This document shows, in pieces, positions 1 through 7,498 of a stretch of DNA of 23,786 bases. The notes beneath the pieces are model-generated. The model saw only the letters and a program-made list of their open reading frames with translations, had not been told where the DNA came from and did no database searches. The DNA is taken from contig JAFUFG010000180.1 in the NCBI GenBank assembly GCA_017470045.1, positions 1 to 23,786 of the forward strand, in the 5' to 3' direction. The translations under genes were made by a program, and so were the position numbers. Position 1 is the stretch's first letter. Every line of letters starts with the position of its first letter. The DNA comes from Bacilli bacterium (GTDB taxonomy: Bacteria > Bacillota_I > Bacilli_A > RF39 > UBA660).

Positions 1-1626
1 TAATCCAATAATCTTAGAATCATAAATTACATAAACAATACTATTTACATCCTCTAATAGTTTTTCTTCTTCTTTCTTATGATCATTTTTAATATCAAAT
101 TTTTCAAATAACTTCGAATTCCCCACTAAAATTTGTTTTTGTTGATAAGTACCAGATAATCCGATTCCAGCCAGATTTTCAAAATCCGTTACTAAGAAGT
201 CAGGATCATAATATTCTTCAAAAGCTCTTGCAATAGGATGCGTACTATGTCTCTCGATACTAGATACAATTTTTAACAATTCATATTCTTCGAAATTTGA
301 ATAATGATAAATTTTTGATATTTTCAAATTACCATAGGTAAGCGTACCTGTTTTATCAAAAAGAATAGTATCTACTTTATGAGCATTTTCTAATGTTTCA
401 CTATTCTTAATAAGGATTCCTTCCTTCGCACTTTTACCTTCACTAACAACAATGGCTAAAGGAGTAGCAAGGCCTAAAGCACAAGGACAAGCAACAACTA
501 AAACTGTTACAAAAGAAATAATTGCTTCTTGAAAAGAATAACCAAGAGAAAGATAAGAAAGGAATGTAATGCAGGAAATAAGGATAATAGCTGGAACAAA
601 ATAACCAGAAACGACATCTGCTAAACGTTGAATAGGAGTTTTCGTATTCGTAGCTTCCATAACCAAATGAACAATTTCAGAAATCGTAGAATCCGGACCA
701 ATTCGTTCTGCACGATATTCAATATATCCATCTAATGAAATTGCTCCTGCAATAACAGAATCATTTTTTTCTTTCTTTGAAGGAGTAGACTCTCCAGTAA
801 GAAAAGCCTCATCAAAATGACTTTCCCCTTTCACAATAACTCCATCGACAGCAACCTTCATACCTGGTTTGCAGATTAGAATATCCCCTTTTTTCACTTC
901 ATCAATAGTTACTTCTTTTTCTCCATTAGAATCTTTGATAAGCGCACTTTGAGGAGTAATTTGAACAAGCTCTTGAATTGCTTCTTTCGTTTTTTCTTTC
1001 GACTTATGATCTATAAAACGACCAAGTTTTAGAAAATAAAGAATCATTGCAGAGCTTTCAAAATATAGGTGTTCCACCATCATCGTATCTCCTAGAAAGA
1101 TACAAATCAAATTCCATATACTATATAAAAAACTAGCACAAACTCCAATCGTTACTAAAGAATCCATATTAGGACTTCTATGAATCAATTTCGTAAAACC
1201 ACTCTTTAAAATATCAAACCCAAATACAAGAAATGGAATCGTAAGAAGAAATAATGCTATTCCATAAGCAAATGGATAATCTACCATAGATAGAAAAGGA
1301 ATAACTGGTAAACCAATCATATGAGACATAGAAACATACATAAGAAAAAGGATTACAAACGCAAAACCAATTAAATAAGATTTTGTATAATCTTTCTTTT
1401 CTTCTGAGTCTTCTGTATAAACTCCTAAACTCTTATAACCTGATTCCTTTACAAAGCGATTTAAATCATCGATTGAAATCTTTTCATCATCATATTCAAT
1501 CAATGCTTGTGCCATAACTAAATTAACAGATGCATTTACACCATCTTGTTTATTCAAGTATTTTTCTACTCGATTTTGACAAGCGCTACAACTCATTCCT
1601 TCAATTTTTAAGATTACCTTTTTCAT
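1..1626 (-). CDS. copA: Copper-type P1B heavy-metal ATPase, C-terminus cut by window edge
   Basis: An ATP-driven metal-export pump of the inner membrane, most likely for Cu(I). Translating the minus strand from the ATG at 1626-1624 gives 542 residues before the sequence runs out at position 1. An N-terminal HMA domain carries the metal motif GMSCSAC (Cys13 and Cys16). Several membrane helices follow, then the actuator motif TGES (about residue 277), the membrane CPC metal site (residues 380-382) and the phosphorylation motif DKTGT (residues 424-428). The missing part should hold the GDGxND hinge and the last two helices. The CPC motif plus one HMA domain is the usual copper-exporter pattern; silver is the main alternative. 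The SD is GGTGAG just before the ATG. The gene starts 20 nt after the inositol-monophosphatase stop, so the two are probably co-transcribed. No copper-box operator is visible. Confidence 0.93.
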   Translation of the reverse strand, partial: MKKVILKIEGMSCSACQNRVEKYLNKQDGVNASVNLVMAQALIEYDDEKISIDDLNRFVKESGYKSLGVYTEDSEEKKDYTKSYLIGFAFVILFLMYVSMSHMIGLPVIPFLSMVDYPFAYGIALFLLTIPFLVFGFDILKSGFTKLIHRSPNMDSLVTIGVCASFLYSIWNLICIFLGDTMMVEHLYFESSAMILYFLKLGRFIDHKSKEKTKEAIQELVQITPQSALIKDSNGEKEVTIDEVKKGDILICKPGMKVAVDGVIVKGESHFDEAFLTGESTPSKKEKNDSVIAGAISLDGYIEYRAERIGPDSTISEIVHLVMEATNTKTPIQRLADVVSGYFVPAIILISCITFLSYLSLGYSFQEAIISFVTVLVVACPCALGLATPLAIVVSEGKSAKEGILIKNSETLENAHKVDTILFDKTGTLTYGNLKISKIYHYSNFEEYELLKIVSSIERHSTHPIARAFEEYYDPDFLVTDFENLAGIGLSGTYQQKQILVGNSKLFEKFDIKNDHKKEEEKLLEDVNSIVYVIYDSKIIGL

Positions 1627-1646
1627 TCTCTCACCTACTAAAACAA

Positions 1647-2432
1647 TTATATAACATCCTCAAAATAAGAAAAATAATTTTCTGCTCCGTTACTAGCAGT
1701 AATAGAAGTAGACTCAAGATAAGAAACTTCTTTCCCATAAATATCTCTTAATAGTCCACCAGCCTCTTCAAGAATAAGACCTGCTGCTGCAAAATCCCAA
1801 GGCATTAATTTTAATTCGAAATAAAATTCTGCTTTTCCACTAGCAACATGACAAATATCCAAAACAGCACTACCAAATCTGCGATAATCTCCCGCAACAA
1901 GAGCTAATCTTCTTTGGATATCCAAAGACTTTTCTCTTAAATTCTGATAATATGGAGCACATCCACATAATACTAAACCATCTTTTAAAATCTTATTTGA
2001 TACATGAATTAATTTTCCATTCAAATAGGCACCTTTACCTTTCTGAGCTTCATAAAACTCATTCGTATATGGATTATAACAAAAACCAATAACTGGTTTA
2101 CCACGATACAATAAAGCAACAGAGATTGCAATCATAGGTAAATTACAAGAAAAGTTAGTAGTTCCATCAATCGGATCTACAACAAATAGATATCCATCTG
2201 GGAAAGAATCTTTATTAAATTCCTCTTCCTCTCCCATAAATCTAGCATTAGGAAGTATTTCTAACAATGATTTTTTCAAAGTATCCTGTACCAAAACATC
2301 ATATTTCGTAACAACATTACAAATTCCATCTTTATCTTGTATTGATAAATCCTCTTTATCCGCATCTAAAATAATTTTACCAGCTTCTAATACACATTGT
2401 TTTAACAAATCATATTTTTCTTCATAAATCAT
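1647..2432 (-). CDS. Inositol monophosphatase family phosphatase (SuhB/CysQ-like)
   Basis: A Mg2+-dependent sugar or nucleotide phosphatase of the inositol monophosphatase superfamily, 261 residues, the normal family length. The three metal-binding signatures are intact: GEEEE (residues 67-71), DPIDGTTNF (86-94) and PWDFAAAG (211-218) near the C-terminus. The substrate cannot be read from sequence: inositol-1-phosphate, fructose-1,6-bisphosphate, NADP and 3'-phosphoadenosine phosphate are all used in this family. The ATG at 2432 follows a GGTGA ribosome site by four bases. An extended -10 element lies just upstream, directly after the terminator of the preceding gene. The copper ATPase follows by 20 nt with no terminator between, so they form a small operon with no obvious functional link. 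Confidence 0.92.
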   Translation of the reverse strand: MIYEEKYDLLKQCVLEAGKIILDADKEDLSIQDKDGICNVVTKYDVLVQDTLKKSLLEILPNARFMGEEEEFNKDSFPDGYLFVVDPIDGTTNFSCNLPMIAISVALLYRGKPVIGFCYNPYTNEFYEAQKGKGAYLNGKLIHVSNKILKDGLVLCGCAPYYQNLREKSLDIQRRLALVAGDYRRFGSAVLDICHVASGKAEFYFELKLMPWDFAAAGLILEEAGGLLRDIYGKEVSYLESTSITASNGAENYFSYFEDVI

Positions 2433-2458
2433 ATAATCACCTAATTCTTTTCATACTT

Positions 2459-2467
2459 ATTATAACA
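2459..2467 (-). promoter_or_regulatory. Extended -10 promoter (TGTTATAAT) for IMPase-copA
   Basis: Read on the minus strand the sequence is TGTTATAAT, the extended -10 consensus TGn-TATAAT. It directly follows the T-tract of the preceding terminator; at the -35 position only a weak match (TTTAAG) lies inside the terminator loop. The predicted start leaves a 5' UTR of about 20 nt. Confidence 0.6.
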
Positions 2468-2493
2468 AAAAAATCAGGGACTTAAACCTGATT
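2467..2493 (-). terminator. Intrinsic terminator of the 2495-3064 gene
   Basis: Arms 2472-2478 and 2487-2493 (AATCAGG/CCTGATT, 7 bp) are followed on the minus strand by seven T residues. The stem starts one base after the stop codon of the upstream gene. Confidence 0.85.
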
Positions 2494-2494
2494 A

Positions 2495-3064
2495 TTATTT
2501 CCATTCCAATCTCTTTGAAGTTTTCTTTACTACTTTCGACTTATCTGCTTTTAAAACTAAATGATAACCAACTATTTCTGTAGAAGGTCCATCGCTTCCA
2601 TAATCAAATACAAAATTACCATTAGCGGTTTGTGTCATACCAATAGGTCTACTAGAATGATAACCTCCTCCAGAAGAAGTATACTCATAAATTGGTTGTA
2701 AATCATACTTGGAACCATTAATTATACCATTCTTAATAGTAGTTGCTAAAGTTTCACAATTCTTTATAGACAAATCACTAATCCCTTTAGATTGAAACAT
2801 AATAGCATCTTCATCATCAATAGAAAAATATTTTCGTTTAACCTCAATAACTTTTGGATTTTTCTCATTAATCATTTGAATAAACTCATTTACAATACTA
2901 CTCTTTTCAAAAGTCTTAGTCCAATTATAATTATCGACAGAACCATATTTTCCAAAGAATTTAATCGCACAAATAGCAACACCCACAGCAATAGGACCAA
3001 AACCATAAGGCCACATCATAAGACCAGCTATAATAAAAAATATACCAATCACATAAGCTACCAT
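2495..3064 (-). CDS. Unrecognised membrane-anchored protein, 189 aa
   Basis: I do not recognise this family. The N-terminal 38 residues form two short hydrophobic stretches separated by MWPYGFGP, consistent with a hairpin of two membrane helices. The rest is a soluble domain of about 150 residues, rich in Lys and Ser, with a Gly/Ser/Tyr-rich stretch (SSGGGYHSS, near residue 130) and a later segment with NGNFVFDYGSDG. The start at 3064 has a GAGGT ribosome site seven bases upstream. The gene has its own extended -10 promoter (3097-3105) and terminator, so it is a single-gene unit. It follows the XRE/DUF4097 pair on the same strand, but a terminator separates them. No catalytic motif is visible. 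Confidence 0.8.
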   Translation of the reverse strand: MVAYVIGIFFIIAGLMMWPYGFGPIAVGVAICAIKFFGKYGSVDNYNWTKTFEKSSIVNEFIQMINEKNPKVIEVKRKYFSIDDEDAIMFQSKGISDLSIKNCETLATTIKNGIINGSKYDLQPIYEYTSSGGGYHSSRPIGMTQTANGNFVFDYGSDGPSTEIVGYHLVLKADKSKVVKKTSKRLEWK

Positions 3065-3096
3065 ATTAAAACCTCACTTAAATTAATCTCAAAATT

Positions 3097-3105
3097 ATTA
3101 TATCA
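3097..3105 (-). promoter_or_regulatory. Extended -10 promoter (TGATATAAT) for the 2495-3064 gene
   Basis: The minus strand reads TGATATAAT immediately after the T-tract of the DUF4097 gene terminator. The gene starts about 33 nt downstream of the -10. Confidence 0.55.
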
Positions 3106-3135
3106 AAAAAAAGATATTAGTTAACACTAATATCT
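3105..3135 (-). terminator. Terminator of the XRE-DUF4097 operon, containing the stop codon
   Basis: A perfect 10-bp stem (3112-3121 with 3126-3135, AGATATTAGT arms) with a 4-base loop and eight T residues. The stop codon of the DUF4097 gene (3117-3119) lies inside the stem, so the last codons are part of the hairpin. Confidence 0.9.
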
Positions 3136-3911
3136 CCACTTGTAGTTTTAATAGTTAAAACTAAATCACTCTTACGATTGCTCTTCTTAACATTAATATC
3201 ACCACTAGTAGTCTTAGTTTCTACATAACAAGCACTCTTATTATGATCAATATCGATATCTCCACTAACCGTCTTAATACTAGAATGATCTGTAATATTG
3301 AAGTTAATAATTTCAACATCACCACTCATAGTAGAAAGAGTAATCATCTTAGTAATATTTTGAATATTAACATCTCCACTCATAGTAGAAATAGAAGCAG
3401 TTCCTAAACCTTGTACATCAACATCTCCACTCATGGTAGAAATAGTAATAACAGAATCTAATAAATCTATATTAGAATTGAAATCACCACTCTTAGTAGT
3501 AACTTCGGCATTTCCACTATAATCTCTTGGAACATAGAAAACTACTTTTGTTCTATTATTACAAAATCCAAAACAAGAAACATCATTTTTTTCTTCATCA
3601 ATAGATATTACTCCATCAGAGAATTCAATCTTTGGATTATTCTCACGATTACTATAATATTCAACAACAATATTAGAGTCATCACTCTTTTTGATTTCAA
3701 CATCAGTACTAAATAAATTGAAAGATACTTTTTTGATTTCTAATGATTCTTCTTTTATAGAATCAACTAATTCCATACTACTATCATTAATGTCAAAATA
3801 AAAATCAAAGCTATCCCCTTTTATTAATAAAAATAGAAAACCACCAGTTAATGTTAATGCAAAAATAGACAATATAACAATTAATGTAATAATAAAACCT
3901 TTACTCTTCAT
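3117..3911 (-). CDS. DUF4097-family beta-repeat envelope protein
   Basis: A 264-residue protein with one N-terminal membrane helix (about residues 6-28) and an outside domain built from short beta-helix-like repeats. The core TMSGDV or TxSGDI recurs about every 15-18 residues in the second half (three STMSGDV units, then TVSGDI, TTSGDI, TTSGDI). This matches the DUF4097 (adhesin-like, LiaF/YvlB-related) family, which in Firmicutes is often linked to envelope stress and partnered with regulators. A CxxxC pair (SCFGFC) sits before the repeats. The start overlaps the end of the XRE gene by 11 bases, indicating translational coupling. The ligand is unknown; a role in sensing or stabilising the envelope is inference from family and context. 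Confidence 0.82.
   Translation of the reverse strand: MKSKGFIITLIVILSIFALTLTGGFLFLLIKGDSFDFYFDINDSSMELVDSIKEESLEIKKVSFNLFSTDVEIKKSDDSNIVVEYYSNRENNPKIEFSDGVISIDEEKNDVSCFGFCNNRTKVVFYVPRDYSGNAEVTTKSGDFNSNIDLLDSVITISTMSGDVDVQGLGTASISTMSGDVNIQNITKMITLSTMSGDVEIINFNITDHSSIKTVSGDIDIDHNKSACYVETKTTSGDINVKKSNRKSDLVLTIKTTSGDISVN
3316..3449 (-). repeat. Three near-identical DNA repeats encoding STMSGDV units
   Basis: Units start near 3316, 3370 and 3421 (spacing 54 and 51 bases) and share about 25 nearly identical bases around CACTCATAGTAGAAA. They encode the beta repeats of the DUF4097 protein. The high nucleotide identity points to recent internal duplication or slippage within the gene. Confidence 0.75.
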
Positions 3912-4542
3912 TCTTATTAATCTCCTTTAAATCAAATATTAATTCAATAATTTTAATGACAATCGCATAGATAATCCAAATAATCCATGTAATATGCCAA
4001 GCCATTGTAATAAAACTAATAAATAGATAAATACAAGTTGTAATTAAAGCTGCAATTTCTTTAAATCTTTTTAATACCGGATTTTGTTCTTTTTCAACTT
4101 TTTCTTTCTTCTTACTAGGATGTGTCATACAAGTAAACACAATTAAAGCAGTAGCTAAACCACATATTAATAAGAAGATGGATACAACTAAACCATTATT
4201 CCAATGAAAGAATTCCTCTCCAAGTAATATAAATACGACTGCTACAAAATATAAGAATACAGAACTACATATTAATAAAGCTTTTACTACATCAGGTGTT
4301 TCATCATCTATAATAGTTTTCTCTTCATCACTACCCTCATTAATTTTACGATCTCTTAATAATTCTTCTGTGCTAATACCAAATAATTCGCATAAAGGAA
4401 CGATCTTATCAAAATCAGGACAACTATCTCCTAACTCCCATTTTGAAACAGTTTGTCTTGATACATTTAATTTATCTGCAAGTTCTTCTTGTGATAAATT
4501 ATGTTCTTTTCTTAATGAATAAATTTTTTCATTAATTTTCAT
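3901..4542 (-). CDS. XRE-family transcription regulator with membrane domain
   Basis: 213 residues. The first 60 form a Cro/C1-type helix-turn-helix; the motif LSQEELADKLNVSRQTVSKW is a textbook match. After a charged linker come about four predicted membrane helices (roughly residues 88-108, 116-138, 165-185 and 187-207), so the DNA-binding domain is probably tethered to the membrane. This fused layout is common in Firmicutes regulators of envelope or antimicrobial-peptide responses. It is followed, with an 11-base overlap, by the DUF4097 protein, suggesting a sensor and target pair. Upstream are an extended -10 element and a 10-bp direct repeat that may be its own operator. The start at 4542 has a GAGGTGAAG ribosome site. 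Confidence 0.9.
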   Translation of the reverse strand: MKINEKIYSLRKEHNLSQEELADKLNVSRQTVSKWELGDSCPDFDKIVPLCELFGISTEELLRDRKINEGSDEEKTIIDDETPDVVKALLICSSVFLYFVAVVFILLGEEFFHWNNGLVVSIFLLICGLATALIVFTCMTHPSKKKEKVEKEQNPVLKRFKEIAALITTCIYLFISFITMAWHITWIIWIIYAIVIKIIELIFDLKEINKNEE

Positions 4543-4596
4543 TTTTCTTCACCTCACGAACAAAACTATATCAAATCTATCGGTTGCGCACTACCA

Positions 4597-4633
4597 ATTA
4601 ACATTTGAAATTTGTCAACCAACATTAACATTT
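4597..4633. promoter_or_regulatory. Direct repeat upstream of the XRE gene, possible operator
   Basis: The 10-mer ATTAACATTT occurs at 4597-4606 and 4624-4633, 27 bases apart, each preceded by CCAA with a small offset. It lies between the extended -10 element and the XRE start. Between the copies, reading on the minus strand, is a perfect TTGACA (4618-4613) with a poor -10. Autoregulation is inference. Confidence 0.35.
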
Positions 4634-4639
4634 ATAAAA

Positions 4640-4648
4640 ATTATAACA
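4640..4648 (-). promoter_or_regulatory. Extended -10 promoter (TGTTATAAT) for XRE-DUF4097
   Basis: The minus strand reads TGTTATAAT directly after the terminator T-tract. Use of this site leaves a 5' UTR of about 90 nt containing the direct repeat. The TTGACA at 4618-4613 could be an alternative -35 but has no good partner. Confidence 0.5.
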
Positions 4649-4676
4649 CAAAAAAATGGATAACCAGAGTTATCCA
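4649..4676 (-). terminator. Terminator of the large-protein operon
   Basis: Arms 4657-4664 and 4669-4676 (TGGATAAC/GTTATCCA, 8 bp) with a 4-base loop, followed by a run of T on the minus strand. It starts 11 bases after the stop of the 936-residue gene. Confidence 0.88.
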
Positions 4677-4687
4677 CCTTTCTATTT

Positions 4688-7498
4688 TTATAATTTAGGT
4701 CCACCATTACTATCATTATCACTAGATTTTTGAATATCTGGAAATTGTGACTCCAAGAATTTCTTTTCTCGATCCGTAATAATAACACTACGACCATTAT
4801 AAGTAAGTTTATTTTCTTGATCAAATAAATTAGTTTGTCTTAAAGGCTCTACCTTTACATCTTTATTACTGTAAATATCTCCAAGTAAAAATAAACGACT
4901 AAGATGATAACGAGATAGAATATCGTCACGTAGCTGACGTCCACGATTAACATGAGAAGACCCACTAGAATCAGCATTCTCATCCTCTTCCAAAATTTCA
5001 ATAGGTAAATGAGAAAGATGACTCATTTCATCCAACTTATCCATTAGTACATCAGGTTTATTATCATTAGAATGATGAACTAAAGAAATATGGAAAAGAT
5101 TTGAAGTATCTGCTGCATCTCTTAAAGAATTTAATCCAACGGAAGTATCCGATAAAAACATAGAATCTAATGCAACTGAATCAGATACTTTAATTCGCTT
5201 ATAATCCGTCTTTTCGGTAAGACCATTATGATTAAAAGTATGATGAACTAGTTGATTATCACGTATAAAATCCAAATCTAATTCTTTATTACCTAAATAA
5301 TGAATGGAAAAAGGAGCATTAAACTTTTTATCATATACGACAATAGTAACATTATTCTCCGTTCTAGCATCATCCATTTGATATTCCATAAAATAACCAT
5401 CTGATTCCAATAATTTAATTTTCTCATCAGCCGTCATCATTGAAACATCTTTCCCGATTCTCTTAGAAATTCGATTTTCAGCTTCTTCAATAAAGAATCG
5501 TTTTAAATCAAAAAACATATTCTCTTCTTTTGCAAAAATAGAAAATTCATCTCGAATACGACGATTTGATTCAATCATTTCGATACGATCATCCGAATTC
5601 TGTTTTTGAACATCTTTTAAAGTCTCTACTACTTTAGAAATATTATCCACTTGAATCGTATATAAACATTGATCGGATAAAGGAACAAATTGATGAATAT
5701 AAGAAAGAATTTGATTATTATCTAAAGTTAATTTATCAAAAATACTTTGTTGATTCTTTTGTAAATGTAAATCTAATTGTTCATTTAAATAATCAACAGA
5801 GAAACCATATTGATGTAAGGTATTATAATTAGACATTAATCGTTCAACATAACTAGATCCATCTTTACGGAATAAATAATTATCTCGAATCGGAATTTTT
5901 CTTAAAATATCAGTAGTAGAATGTGCCAATCGATTGGAATTATAAGAAGAATAAAACAAACGATCCATGATATTATATTTTCCACCAGCACCCGCAAATA
6001 ACTTGCGCGCAAGAGTACGGACATCTTTCTTCTCATCTCTTGCTTGATTCTCATTTTGAATAGTATATTCTTCATTATTAACCATATAATAATGAATTGT
6101 TTGAAACATATTCTTAAGGCAATTATCTTTTTCTTTGTTTGAAAGAGTTGAATACTTTCTCATAGATTCATACATTTCATCTACAAAACGTTCTCTTTTT
6201 TGAAAAGAACCCAATTGAAAATAAGGATCATCCATAAATAATAAAGCAAGATTATTATTGATACGATTAACATCGCCATTCTCATCCCCGATAGACCAAT
6301 AAGTATTCTCTTCTTCAAACATTTTACTAGCGTTACGATAAGCCTTATAGATTTCTCTTTTTATGTTTCCCTTCGAATTAGATACAAACTTTTCAGCTTT
6401 CATTACTGCTTCTCTACGATTGCTACAAACATCACGAATAGTACTTCCAGACATTATTTTTAATGCATCTTCATTCAGGTGAAGAGGAACCTTCCCGCTC
6501 ATAACTAGTTTCATAATAGAATTCAACTTTTCATCAGGATGAGTTTTATGATAATCGATTCCTGCTTGAAACAAACATCCAAACATTGTTCTTGTAACAA
6601 ACTCATCTCGAAAATCACATGCCCTTTTCATAGGATCTATATAAGTATTCCACTTTCGAACAGTATCCATATGTTCTATAAAATAACGATAATCGGAAAA
6701 ATCAAACAACTCATTAAACTCATCAATAAGATGAGGACTTAATTTTGAAATACACTCAATAGTATCTTGTTTTACTCCCTTAAAATATTTCTCATATTGA
6801 GAAAAATTAATAAAGCGAGAGAATAAACTATTTGATACAGCATCATCATAACGAACTTTATTTTCAAATAAACCATAATCAAAAGACTGTAATGCTACAG
6901 GTGATAAATCTCCAACAGAACGAATTCCATACATAGAAACAATAAATTTTAAATTACGATCTAAAGAAAGAAGATTCTCTTTTTCAGGAGAAACGGATAA
7001 TTGAATATAACGATTTGGAATCTTCTCTCTTGAGTGAATCATACTAAAAACTTTATCTTGAATAGTCTTATAGTTACCTAAATAAATAAAGTTTAAAGTG
7101 TCATTCGAAAAATAAGAACAATCTTTTAAATATTCATAATTTGAAAAAATATTTTGCAAGTCATATTCAAATAAGAAAGGATTATCACGAAAAAAAGTGA
7201 TTGCTTCTTCCCTTGAATATTGATCTCCCATAACACGATAAAAGGTACGAATGTTTTCAATAAAAGAACCAGAGTCTGTTCTTTCGACAATATCAAATCT
7301 TTTCTCCAAAGGAAAACTACGTAAACAATCTTTATATAAATTTAAATAGGAAAGATCTTTCTCAATCTCTCGATCTAATGGTAATTCTCCAAAGCCAGGA
7401 TAAGGTAATAATAGTTCTTTAATATGTTCAATATAATACTCATCGATAAGAAAAGAATTCTTAAGATTTTCATCAGCATAGATAATTCCCCTACTCAT
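4688..7498 (-). CDS. Large unrecognised soluble protein, 936 aa
   Basis: I do not recognise this protein. It is 936 residues, mostly charged and likely helical, with no signal peptide, no membrane helix and no visible nucleotide-binding, nuclease or zinc motif. The N-terminal third is rich in Tyr, Phe and Asp; a central stretch (about 500-515) reads LARKLFAGAGGKYNIMDRL; the C-terminal part has His clusters (HHTFNHNG, SLVHHSNDN), an acidic linker (LEEDENADSSGSS) and a Gly/Asn tail. The start is the ATG at 7498, six bases after GGGTGA; an in-frame GTG at 7507 lies inside that ribosome site and is less likely. The start overlaps the stop of the 505-residue gene (ATGAGTAG), so translation is coupled. 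Residues near 277-310 resemble residues 183-217 of that partner (TVRKW versus TVKKW). A terminator follows at once. Confidence 0.85.
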   Translation of the reverse strand: MSRGIIYADENLKNSFLIDEYYIEHIKELLLPYPGFGELPLDREIEKDLSYLNLYKDCLRSFPLEKRFDIVERTDSGSFIENIRTFYRVMGDQYSREEAITFFRDNPFLFEYDLQNIFSNYEYLKDCSYFSNDTLNFIYLGNYKTIQDKVFSMIHSREKIPNRYIQLSVSPEKENLLSLDRNLKFIVSMYGIRSVGDLSPVALQSFDYGLFENKVRYDDAVSNSLFSRFINFSQYEKYFKGVKQDTIECISKLSPHLIDEFNELFDFSDYRYFIEHMDTVRKWNTYIDPMKRACDFRDEFVTRTMFGCLFQAGIDYHKTHPDEKLNSIMKLVMSGKVPLHLNEDALKIMSGSTIRDVCSNRREAVMKAEKFVSNSKGNIKREIYKAYRNASKMFEEENTYWSIGDENGDVNRINNNLALLFMDDPYFQLGSFQKRERFVDEMYESMRKYSTLSNKEKDNCLKNMFQTIHYYMVNNEEYTIQNENQARDEKKDVRTLARKLFAGAGGKYNIMDRLFYSSYNSNRLAHSTTDILRKIPIRDNYLFRKDGSSYVERLMSNYNTLHQYGFSVDYLNEQLDLHLQKNQQSIFDKLTLDNNQILSYIHQFVPLSDQCLYTIQVDNISKVVETLKDVQKQNSDDRIEMIESNRRIRDEFSIFAKEENMFFDLKRFFIEEAENRISKRIGKDVSMMTADEKIKLLESDGYFMEYQMDDARTENNVTIVVYDKKFNAPFSIHYLGNKELDLDFIRDNQLVHHTFNHNGLTEKTDYKRIKVSDSVALDSMFLSDTSVGLNSLRDAADTSNLFHISLVHHSNDNKPDVLMDKLDEMSHLSHLPIEILEEDENADSSGSSHVNRGRQLRDDILSRYHLSRLFLLGDIYSNKDVKVEPLRQTNLFDQENKLTYNGRSVIITDREKKFLESQFPDIQKSSDNDSNGGPKL

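Noticed and set aside
1530..1751. Plus-strand open frames opposite minus-strand genes across the window (for example 1530-1751, 2792-3124, 9700-10068, 19872-20273, 22640-23125)
   Set aside because: Each is antisense to a clearly coding minus-strand gene, lacks a ribosome site, and has biased composition such as runs of Ile, Asn, Ser and Phe typical of shadow frames.
3316..3449. Regular repeats as a possible CRISPR array
   Set aside because: The repeats lie in frame within the DUF4097 gene and encode its beta units; there are no unrelated spacers and no cas genes.
4590..4618. TTGACA at 4618-4613 as main promoter of the XRE gene
   Set aside because: The base at the expected -10 is GGTAGT, a poor match; the extended -10 at 4640-4648 fits the pattern seen before other genes better.
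4615..4824. Open frame of 69 codons overlapping the end of the 936-residue gene on the same strand
   Set aside because: It runs through the terminator hairpin and the XRE promoter and has no ribosome site or plausible sequence.
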